Shown one piece after another: positions 31,195 through 38,434 of a stretch of 64,000 nt of DNA. The notes under the pieces are model-generated. The model ran no database searches and was not told the DNA's origin. It was given only the letters and a program-made list of their open reading frames with translations. The position numbers and the translations under genes are program-made. Position 1 is the first letter of the stretch; each line of letters opens with the position of its first letter. The stretch lies in assembly GCA_043813895.1 (NCBI GenBank), contig JBDRKQ010000101.1:124001-188000 (forward strand), read 5' to 3'. Origin of the DNA: CAZTAR01 sp043813895. GTDB lineage: Bacteria > Planctomycetota > Phycisphaerae > UBA1845 > UTPLA1.

Positions 31195-31642
31195 GTCCGC
31201 ACAAGTCGGCTTGCGGAGGACGCGAGAGCTGGCACACTCGCACTGCGTGGTCTGCGGACATACAAACAGTCTGGGCTTGCGCCTCGACTTCTCGGCGTCC
31301 GATGACGGTCACGTGCAGGCCCGTTTTGATTGCGGCCGGCCGTTTGAAGGTTATGCTGGGATCGTGCATGGCGGCGTGATAGCCTCGCTCCTGGACGGGG
31401 CGATGACCAACTGCATGTTCGCTCGCGGCATTCCGGCGTTGACGGCGGAACTGACCGTGCGCTATCGGCACCCACTGGTCGTCGGGACCTCGGCGGTGGT
31501 GCGTGCCCGGGTCGAGCGATCGATACCGCCGCTTCACTTGTTGAAAGCGGAAATCGTACAGGCTGCGCAGGTCAAGGCGACCGCCTGCGGGAAATTCATG
31601 GAACATGCCTACGCGGGGGACGGAGGAGAGGCGTCCTTATGA
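31184..31642 (+). CDS. PaaI-type hotdog thioesterase
   Basis: A 152-residue hotdog-fold protein: CVVCGHTNSLGLRLDF, YAGIVHGGVIASLLDGAM and ELTVRYRHPL are typical of PaaI-like acyl-CoA thioesterases. HGG with a downstream Asp matches the active-site helix. An N-terminal CVVCG is common in a subgroup. I chose the GTG at 31184 because GGAGAGA precedes it and it overlaps the upstream stop. The substrate is unknown. Its link to the ORP-like operon is positional. Confidence 0.78.
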   Translation: MTIESAQVGLRRTRELAHSHCVVCGHTNSLGLRLDFSASDDGHVQARFDCGRPFEGYAGIVHGGVIASLLDGAMTNCMFARGIPALTAELTVRYRHPLVVGTSAVVRARVERSIPPLHLLKAEIVQAAQVKATACGKFMEHAYAGDGGEASL

Positions 31643-32484
31643 ATGACATCGCGCGCGTGACAGTGCTCGTCGACAATCGCGTCCAGGGGACCGACTTGTT
31701 GGCGGAGCACGGCTTGGCATTCTGGGTGGAGATTCGGGGACGGCATCTGCTCGTCGACACCGGTCAGGGTATGGTGCTTTCCCACAACGCACAGCACATG
31801 GGCATTCCGCTGGATCGACTCGACACAGTCGTGCTGAGCCACGGCCACTACGATCATACCGGTGGGCTGCATCAGGTGTTGCAGGCCGCGCCGCAGGCCA
31901 GGGTATATGCCCATCCGGCGGTGCTCGGTGGAAAGTATGGCCGCAAGGACGATGGCACGAGCCGCGACATAGGCATGCCGTCGCCTTCGAGCGAGGTGTT
32001 GCGCGAACGAGGCGAAGCATTGACTTGGACAGAAGGCTCCACAGAGGTGGGCGGGGGCGTGTTCGCGACGGGTGAAATTCCACGTCACACGGATTATGAA
32101 GACACGGGGGGGCCGTTCTTCACCGACAGAGAATGCCGACAGGCGGACGCCATCCTGGATGACCAGGCGGTGTTCTTCGAGTCCCGCTTGGGTAGCGTTG
32201 TACTGCTTGGTTGCAGTCATGCCGGTGTCATCAACACCCTTCGGTATGTCCAGGAGTTGACCGGTGCGAAACCGATTCACACGGTCATCGGGGGGATGCA
32301 CCTGGTGACGGCCACGCGGGATCGCATGGATCGAACCATCGAGGATCTCCGCCGGCTCGACGTGCAACGTCTCGGTCCGGCACACTGTACGGGGGCTGCC
32401 GCAGAGGCGGAGTTGTGGAACGCCCTTCCGGGAAGGTGCTTCTCGTGCGGCGTGGGCTTGCAGATGGACTTTGAGATTCCGTGA
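31639..32484 (+). CDS. MBL-fold metallohydrolase (COG1237 type)
   Basis: A 281-residue metallo-beta-lactamase-fold protein. The metal site is visible as LSHGHYDHTGG (about 73-83), LLGCSHAGVIN (about 191-201) and LGPAHCTG (about 248-255). The subgroup resembles proteins annotated as dihydropterin-aminobenzene phosphate synthase-like (COG1237), common in anaerobes and often of unknown substrate. Its start overlaps the thioesterase stop by four bases. It has no signal peptide. Confidence 0.82.
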   Translation: MNDIARVTVLVDNRVQGTDLLAEHGLAFWVEIRGRHLLVDTGQGMVLSHNAQHMGIPLDRLDTVVLSHGHYDHTGGLHQVLQAAPQARVYAHPAVLGGKYGRKDDGTSRDIGMPSPSSEVLRERGEALTWTEGSTEVGGGVFATGEIPRHTDYEDTGGPFFTDRECRQADAILDDQAVFFESRLGSVVLLGCSHAGVINTLRYVQELTGAKPIHTVIGGMHLVTATRDRMDRTIEDLRRLDVQRLGPAHCTGAAAEAELWNALPGRCFSCGVGLQMDFEIP

Positions 32485-32572
32485 GGCGATGGGATCGTCG
32501 GCAATAGCGGCAGACATGATTCCCACGTGTCAAGGGTCTGTTGCGAAAACAGTTTGATAAGGATAGGAGCAT

Positions 32573-33754
32573 ATGAAGAAACACGATATCACCTCGACGG
32601 ACACACTGGCTGTGCATGCCGGCGTGGAGAGCAACGAACACCTTGCCGTCGTCCCTCCGATCTACCAGACGTCGACCTTTGCCTTCGACAGCGTCGAACA
32701 GGGGGCGGCGCTGTTTGCAGGAGAGCGTCATGGATACATTTACTCGCGCATGCTCAATCCCACCGTGGAGGGCCTGGAGAAATCCGTCGCCGCGCTCGAG
32801 GGTGGTTACGCAGGGCTGGCTTGTGGCAGCGGCATGGCGGCCATCCACACGACGTTGGCGGTACTGTTACAAAGCGGCGATCATCTGGTTTGTTCCGACG
32901 CGGTCTACGGGCCGACCTGTACATTGGTCGAGACGATCCTGTCACGGTTCGGCATCGAATCCACCATGGTGGACACATCGGACCTGGATGCTGTCGAACG
33001 GGCCATGCGCCCCAACACCAAGGTCGTTTACATCGAGACGCCCGGCAACCCCACACTGGTTATTTGCGATCTTGAAGCCGTCTGCCGGATGGCTCACGCG
33101 CGCGGGGCGCAAGTGGTCGTTGACAACACGTTCATGACCCCCGTCTTGCAGCAGCCGTTTCGATGGGGCGTGGACGTGATCGTGCATAGTCTGACGAAGT
33201 TCCTCAACGGCCATGCGGATGTGGTCGGCGGCATGATCGTGGTCAAGGAGGAATCGCAGTATCCGACATTTCGCAAGACGCTCAACCAACTGGGCGGCGT
33301 GCTCCCGCCGTTCGAGTCCTTCCTCGTCCACCGCGGGATCAAGACGCTGGCTCTGCGTATGCAACGGCACTGCGAAAACGCCGCGAAAGTCGCGGCGTAT
33401 CTGGAGCAACATGCCGCCGTCGAGTGGGTTCGTTTCCCTGGATTGAAAAGCCATCCCCAGCACGAGATCGCGCAGAGGCAGATGACCGGTCCGGGCGGGA
33501 TGATCAGCTTCGGCCTCAGGGGCGGACTCGAAGCCGGGCGGAAGATGATGAACGCGGTGAAGCTCTGCGGCCTGGCGGTCAGCCTCGGCGGCGTGGAATC
33601 GCTCATCCAGCACCCGGCCAGCATGACCCACGCAAGTATGGGCGCCGCAGCCCGGCAGCGGGCGAACATCAGCGATGGTCTGGTACGCGTGTCCGTCGGC
33701 ATCGAAAACGCCGACGATATCATCGCCGACTTGGACCAGGCAATGTCCGGCTGA
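32573..33754 (+). CDS. Trans-sulfuration PLP enzyme, methionine gamma-lyase-like
   Basis: A 393-residue Cys/Met-metabolism PLP enzyme. The PLP lysine is about Lys209 in VHSLTKFLNGH. SRMLNPT (about 58-64), the substrate-stacking Tyr112 in VYGPTC, and the late SLGGVESLIQHPASMTH are all conserved. Overall it resembles methionine gamma-lyases, which release methanethiol, ammonia and 2-oxobutyrate. The position of the MGL-specific Cys (Cys116 in Pseudomonas) is Pro here, so cystathionine gamma-lyase or synthase activity is possible. ATAGGAG precedes the ATG. Its place in the operon points to thiol or sulfide supply. Confidence 0.82.
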   Translation: MKKHDITSTDTLAVHAGVESNEHLAVVPPIYQTSTFAFDSVEQGAALFAGERHGYIYSRMLNPTVEGLEKSVAALEGGYAGLACGSGMAAIHTTLAVLLQSGDHLVCSDAVYGPTCTLVETILSRFGIESTMVDTSDLDAVERAMRPNTKVVYIETPGNPTLVICDLEAVCRMAHARGAQVVVDNTFMTPVLQQPFRWGVDVIVHSLTKFLNGHADVVGGMIVVKEESQYPTFRKTLNQLGGVLPPFESFLVHRGIKTLALRMQRHCENAAKVAAYLEQHAAVEWVRFPGLKSHPQHEIAQRQMTGPGGMISFGLRGGLEAGRKMMNAVKLCGLAVSLGGVESLIQHPASMTHASMGAAARQRANISDGLVRVSVGIENADDIIADLDQAMSG

Positions 33755-33883
33755 ACGGCGCGGACCTCGCGCTGCCACCGGGCGGCGTATCGGCATGTGT
33801 CACGGCATCGTACCTTGACATGAGCGTCAAGCGTTGTTACTCCCGGGAACAGCATTCATTGCGGATAGTCCAGGTGTGATGGA

Positions 33884-34675
33884 ATGGCCGACGTTCTGGG
33901 AGTGCTTGTCATCGGATTGGTCGCCGGCACGCTCGGCGGACTGCTCGGCATCGGCGGCGGGATCGTCTTGATACCCTTTCTCCGTTTCTGTGTCGGCCTG
34001 TCCCCCGCGCACGCGGCAGGCACGTGTGTTGTGGCCGTGTTCTGTACGACTTTGTCCGGGAGCTATCGGCACCACAAACTCGGGCACGTCGATATCCGGT
34101 CGATCCTTCCGGTCGTCATCGCGGGCGTGATCGCCACGACCATCTTCTCATTCGTTTTCCTGTGGATGGCCGAGCGCGGCCGATGGTTGGATCTCGGAAC
34201 CGGCCTCGTATTCTGCCTGATCTCGGCCCGCATGATCATCGAGGGGCTCTTCGAGTTGCGGGGCGGTGGCGCGGTTCCGCAGGCCGACACGAATCGCATG
34301 CGCGGTTCGCTGGTGCATAGGCTTGCCATCGGGACGGCCGGCGGTGTGCTGCCCGGCCTGCTTGGGATCGGGACCGGCGGGATCATGGTTCCGGCATTCA
34401 CGCTGGTTTTGAAGGCGCCGATCAAGACAGCCATCGGCTGTTCCTTGACTTGCTTTGCCGCGAACGCGCTGATCAGCTCGGCGTTCAAGTACTCTCAGGG
34501 CTACGTCGACCTCAATGTTGCCGGCCCGGCTTGCGTCGGAACACTCGCTGGAGCGTACCTGGGGGCGACCTTGAACCGCAAGTTCCCGTCGGCAGGATTG
34601 AAGATGATGTTCGGCTCCGTGTTTGCGTATGTCTCATTGAAATTCATGCTGTCGTTTAGCGGAGTTCGAATATGA
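33884..34675 (+). CDS. TauE/SafE-family (TSUP) transporter
   Basis: A 263-residue membrane protein with about eight helices and the two repeated family signatures: GTLGGLLGIGGGIVLIPFL near the start and GGVLPGLLGIGTGGIMVPAF in the middle. TSUP members move sulfite, sulfoacetate, thiosulfate or other small anions. The position after a sulfur-amino-acid lyase suggests export of a sulfur compound. Its end overlaps the next gene by four bases, which keeps it in the operon despite the 129-base gap before it. Confidence 0.85.
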   Translation: MADVLGVLVIGLVAGTLGGLLGIGGGIVLIPFLRFCVGLSPAHAAGTCVVAVFCTTLSGSYRHHKLGHVDIRSILPVVIAGVIATTIFSFVFLWMAERGRWLDLGTGLVFCLISARMIIEGLFELRGGGAVPQADTNRMRGSLVHRLAIGTAGGVLPGLLGIGTGGIMVPAFTLVLKAPIKTAIGCSLTCFAANALISSAFKYSQGYVDLNVAGPACVGTLAGAYLGATLNRKFPSAGLKMMFGSVFAYVSLKFMLSFSGVRI

Positions 34676-35445
34676 ACAAGGCCAGTCCGCCGCGCACACT
34701 GGAAGCGGTCAGGATCAAGTTCGAGCAGATCGTTGGAGAGAAGGGCTTGCTGGACGCCGGCGTGGCGGTCTCCGTGTCGGCGTTGACTGCCGAGCAGGCC
34801 ATCGGACGTCCCACGCGGCGAGACTATCCCATCGTAGAAGGCAAGGAGCGGCTCGTCGAGGCCATGGTCAACGACGCCAAAGGCCATGCCTTCACCGACT
34901 CGCCGTGCGACTTCAGCGGCACGCTGCGCGACGTGATCGCGCTGCCGCTCTTGTCGAATCAGAATCGCGCCGTCTTTATCGCTGTACTGAATGCAACGCT
35001 ACGGTCGCTCGGGATGCTCGAAGCCAGCCTGCATTGCCGGGACGACGACCCGGAGAAGTGTGCGAAGGAGCTGGCCGGCTACGTTCACCGGAAGTGGGGG
35101 AGAACCACGGCGGGTCTCATCGGATTGAATCCTGCAATCGCCGAGGCACTCGTTGGCGTGCTCGGTTCAGGGAATGTGCGAATCACGGATCTAAACCGAA
35201 AGAACGTCGGAGCGGTCAAGTTTGGCGTGACGATCTGGAATGGGAAGACGCGGACGGAGGAGTTGATCCGCCAATCACAGGTGGTCGTTGTAACCGGAAC
35301 GACACTCGTCAACGATACGTTCGACAGCATCTGGGATGGGATTCAGGGGAACAGCAAGGATTACTTGATTTACGGCGTGACCGCAGCGGGTGTTTGCACA
35401 TTGATGGGTTGGGATAGGATATGCCCGTACTGCCGGAGTGAGTAG
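34672..35445 (+). CDS. DUF364-like (putative heavy-metal chelation) protein
   Basis: A 257-residue protein resembling the DUF4213/DUF364 Rossmann-like family. IVEGKERLVEA and FTDSPCDFSGTLRDVI precede NRAVFIAVLNATLRSLGM. A Rossmann part follows (TAGLIGLNPAIAEALVG and QVVVVTGTTLVNDTFDSIW). Relatives are often encoded near metal or cofactor genes and annotated as putative heavy-metal chelation proteins, without firm biochemistry. The C-terminus has a CPYC pair. It overlaps both neighbours. Confidence 0.65.
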   Translation: MNKASPPRTLEAVRIKFEQIVGEKGLLDAGVAVSVSALTAEQAIGRPTRRDYPIVEGKERLVEAMVNDAKGHAFTDSPCDFSGTLRDVIALPLLSNQNRAVFIAVLNATLRSLGMLEASLHCRDDDPEKCAKELAGYVHRKWGRTTAGLIGLNPAIAEALVGVLGSGNVRITDLNRKNVGAVKFGVTIWNGKTRTEELIRQSQVVVVTGTTLVNDTFDSIWDGIQGNSKDYLIYGVTAAGVCTLMGWDRICPYCRSE

Positions 35446-35980
35446 GCCCATGAAGACCATGAATCCCGGGATGGAGCATCTGCGGACTTTGTCACGTGAA
35501 GAACTCCTCATGCTGATCGACATCCATGCGAAAAGCTGGCTGGCCCACGACGGAGCCTGGTTTCTTGCGGCCGAGGAGACGTGCGGAATGGACACCGCGA
35601 TCGCCCTCGACACACGGGCCTGCGAGATCTTCTCGTCGGTCGAGGCCGGGCGGATCATGAGGACGTTCAAGATCCCGCGAGATGGCGGACTGGATTCGCT
35701 CGAGAAGGCCCTCCGATATCGGCTCTATGCCACCGTCAATCCGCAGGTCATCGAACGACCGGACGAGAGCACACTGGTCTTCAAGATGCTCGAGTGCCGT
35801 GTGCAGAACGCTCGATGCCGCAAAGGCCTTCCGAACTTCCCGTGCAAGCCCGTCGGCACCGTGGAATACACCAATTTCGCAGAGGCCGTCGACGCCCGCA
35901 TCACGACGCGATGTCTGCAGTGTCCCCCCGACGACGCAAAAGGAAGCGGGTACGTCTGCGGTTGGGAGTTTACGATATAG
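35438..35980 (+). CDS. DUF6125-type protein
   Basis: A 180-residue cytosolic protein resembling DUF6125 / L-2-amino-thiazoline-4-carboxylate hydrolase-like proteins. LSREELLMLIDIHAKSWLAHDG is the typical N-terminus. KMLECRVQNARCRKGLPNFPC and RCLQCPPD supply conserved Cys. It overlaps the previous gene by eight bases and is the last gene of the operon. The function is unknown; the family occurs mostly in anaerobes. Confidence 0.72.
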   Translation: MSRPMKTMNPGMEHLRTLSREELLMLIDIHAKSWLAHDGAWFLAAEETCGMDTAIALDTRACEIFSSVEAGRIMRTFKIPRDGGLDSLEKALRYRLYATVNPQVIERPDESTLVFKMLECRVQNARCRKGLPNFPCKPVGTVEYTNFAEAVDARITTRCLQCPPDDAKGSGYVCGWEFTI

Positions 35981-36031
35981 CCTCGATGCGAAGAAAACGC
36001 TCTGCCGCGGCTAGAGCAACTTGAGATTCGC

Positions 36032-36106
36032 TGTAGCGGCCGACGCCCCTGTCGGCCGTTGAAAACGATCGGTAGTCCACGTCCGACACGGGGGTCGGAC
36101 GCTACA
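36032..36106. repeat. Dispersed inverted repeat, intact copy
   Basis: The 27-base left arm at 36032-36058 (TGTAGCGGCCGACG...) pairs with 36080-36106 with a few mismatches, and each arm is itself nearly palindromic. Related elements are at 45216-45296, a half-copy at 37158-37183, and a decayed copy at 10685-10757. It lies just after the last gene of the operon, where it could also act as a terminator-like structure. Confidence 0.65.
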
Positions 36107-36257
36107 CTGTTTCTTAAGGTGCTACAACACATCTTCCTGGGTAGCTACTCCAACTGTGCATGCCGAGATTGTCATCCGGCCAGTGTGGAGCGACCAATGC
36201 TGGGGCGGGTATATCGGCGCGGAACAAGCGCCGGGTGCCATGCCCTCACGACCTGCG

Positions 36258-37145
36258 TCAGAGGCTCAGCAGCATGTCCACAAACCCCTGGATGTCGGCG
36301 CCGTCGAGGGTCGCATCGCCATTCTGGTCGAACATGCACGCCAGGACCGGATCAGGGGCCACCGCCAGCAGTTGGCCGATGAACAGCCCGATGTCCGCAT
36401 ACTCCGGCTCGCACTCGTCGAGCACGCCGCTGCCGTCGCAGTCGTTGTCGCAGGCGCCGCAACCCAGCGTCTCTACCTCTTCCACACAAAGCCGATCCCA
36501 ATACACCTCGCAGCAGTAAGGGTCGATCGCGCAGACACACGCCTCGACATCCGGATTGTTGCACCCGGCCCCGTGCGAATCGTTGCAGCAGTTATGCCCC
36601 CCCGGCTCACACTCGTCTGGCACGCCGTTACCGTTGCAGTCCCAACTCTCCCCACACCCCGGCACATCACACGGCCCCCCCGCCGGTCCGCAGTCCAGGT
36701 CGCAGACATCCAGGATGCCGTCACCATTGCAGTCGGGGAACAACTCCGAGCGCTGATGGAGCAGCACCGAAATGTTGTCGCTGGACGCGTTCGCCACGGC
36801 GAGGTCGGGCACCTGGTCGCCATTCAAGTCTCCGATCGCCACGGAACAAGGCCCGCTGCCAGTGGCGTAATCGGCCGCGGCAGCAAAGGTCCCATCGCTG
36901 ACCCCTAGCAGGACCGAGACGCAGTCACCGTCGCGGTTCGCTGCAACTAGATCAGGTATCTGGTCACCGTTGAGGTTGTCGATCGCTATAGATTCGGGCC
37001 GGTCACCGGCAGCGTATTGCACGCCTGGGAACAGCGGATCGTCTCCCACCGCCGTGTTCGTCCAGAGAAGTCCAAGTGTCAGTGACACAACGGCATGAAA
37101 CCGAAGACCATTAGAGCATTTTAGGGTTGAGGTTGCGTACTCCAT
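36258..37145 (-). CDS. Secreted FG-GAP repeat protein with dockerin-like end
   Basis: A 295-residue exported protein. FG-GAP/VCBS-type repeats are at about 45-135 (IAIDNLNGDQIPDLVAANRD and VAIGDLNGDQVPDLAVAN). CNGDGILDVCDLDC and CNGNGVPDECEP motifs follow. A Cys-rich module typical of planctomycete secreted proteins comes next (CVCAIDPYCCEVYWDRLC). The end is dockerin-like (DQNGDATLDGADIQGFVDMLL). A signal-peptide-like stretch is at about 17-34 (AVVSLTLGLLWTNTAVG). The first codons coincide with one arm of an inverted repeat (37115-37136), so the annotated start may be an insertion artefact. No ribosome site is seen. Confidence 0.65.
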   Translation of the reverse strand: MEYATSTLKCSNGLRFHAVVSLTLGLLWTNTAVGDDPLFPGVQYAAGDRPESIAIDNLNGDQIPDLVAANRDGDCVSVLLGVSDGTFAAAADYATGSGPCSVAIGDLNGDQVPDLAVANASSDNISVLLHQRSELFPDCNGDGILDVCDLDCGPAGGPCDVPGCGESWDCNGNGVPDECEPGGHNCCNDSHGAGCNNPDVEACVCAIDPYCCEVYWDRLCVEEVETLGCGACDNDCDGSGVLDECEPEYADIGLFIGQLLAVAPDPVLACMFDQNGDATLDGADIQGFVDMLLSL

Positions 37146-37291
37146 TGCCGCTTCGGTGTGGCGTCGGCCCCCCGTGGCCGACGGGGATGACCGATTGGCT
37201 GACCTTCTCTGGGGTGGAACGCTGACCGCTTGCTAACGCGCGCGGCTCTGATCACCGCCGGCGGTGTAGGCAATCTCAACCTTAAAATGCT
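37115..37291. repeat. MITE-like element with 22-bp inverted ends
   Basis: Positions 37115-37136 and 37270-37291 are inverted repeats matching at 20 of 22 positions. They enclose a half-copy (37158-37183) of the GTCGGCC...GGCCGAC palindrome family. The element spans the 5' end of the secreted FG-GAP gene, suggesting insertion at its upstream region. It has no coding capacity. Confidence 0.5.
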
Positions 37292-37294
37292 GTA

Positions 37295-38317
37295 GCGATC
37301 ATCTTGATTCCTCCTCTGGTGCAAGCACCAAATAACGCAACCGTTCAGTCTGTTACGCCGGTCGGCGCAGACAGTTACCGGCAGCGCGCGGGCGGAGTGT
37401 CTCCCGCGCGGCTGTACGCGTGTTTTTTCTCCTTTGCAGCCTCCGAATGCCAGCGCGGACAGCCCATCTCGCCGCGCAGCGCTGGCGTCGGAGAAAGCAA
37501 TCATGTCGAGAAAATGCTGCTGTCGAGATTCAGGCGTGCGGATGGGAGGACGGTGGGGGCAGTGTTATGCGTTGGGTATCGACACGGCCCCGCTTAATGA
37601 GAAGGTATGATAACGATGCGAATGATCACGTCCTCGTTACTGCGCGCATTCCCCGCGATTCGCAGCTTTCCTCCACCTATAATATACACGATGGGGTGCA
37701 TCGAGTCCAGCACTTTCTCGGGTTTTCCTTCTCCTGGAATTCGGTTGCCGATGCCGTGCCAGATCGTACGGACCGGTCGAAGGATAGTGTGCCGTCTGCT
37801 GTCCTGGAATCGGTGGCAACACGTTCTGCCATGAGGCGTGGACATGATACGCAACATGCTGCGGCCAGACTATCCGCTGCGTTGCTGAATGCCGGTGCTT
37901 GATGTCGGGGTAGAAACGCCCCGGTTCGTAAGGTCCTTTGGCCTGGAAGAATGCGAGGAACCGCGTGTCCCAACGATGATCCAGTGCCTTACCCCTGACG
38001 CGACGAGTTGTCGATTCGGACGGCCCGCGCCGCCGACGCCCGGCCGCCGAACGAGGGCTTCGAGCTTTCAGAGTGCGCTTGTTTTGGGCTTGGCTTCTCC
38101 GACGATTCATCTGCACTCGGCATATGCGATTGAGCGGCGTCTTCGCGCGTTCGAAAGGTCAGACACCCTGTTCTGCCGAATCTCGCCATGAATTCCCACG
38201 CCGATGCCCCACGTGTCACCCACCTTTGCGATCGCCGCGGATGGATTATCCCGCAGGCACAGGGGCGAGGTTTTCGGTAAGCACAGGGCAGCCCCTAATG
38301 CGACACGATGTCTCGGC
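37295..38317. other. Intergenic gap, possibly a decayed gene
   Basis: No intact gene is recognisable in this kilobase. On the minus strand, two overlapping frames give protein-like sequence: about 38030 to 37800 (YEPGRFYPDIKHRHS and QHVAYHVHASWQNVLPP), then 37800 to 37594 in another frame (IVYIIGGGKLRIAGNA, then EDVIIRIVI). This could be one frameshifted gene of unknown family. I see no ribosome site or signal peptide, so this remains weak. Confidence 0.2.
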
Positions 38318-38347
38318 TTGCGGTGGTTGTGCCGGGCGTGATACTGT
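38318..38347 (+). promoter_or_regulatory. Possible promoter of the M16 peptidase gene
   Basis: TTGCGG (38318-38323) and TACTGT (38342-38347) are 18 bases apart, with an extended -10 TG at 38339-38340. The start would be near 38354, about 80 bases before the ATG. AAGGAG precedes that ATG. Confidence 0.4.
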
Positions 38348-38434
38348 TTGTCGCGGGCCTTCCATGCTGCGTGAGGGAATGGGGCAGGATCCGCCGGATT
38401 CCAATCCGCCCGCTGAATAAGGAGAAACCTAGTT

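Noticed and set aside
26051..35980. The DiNase genes considered as part of a nitrogen-fixation cluster
   Set aside because: There are no nifHDK, nifEN or nifB radical-SAM genes nearby, and the neighbours match ORP-type clusters instead.
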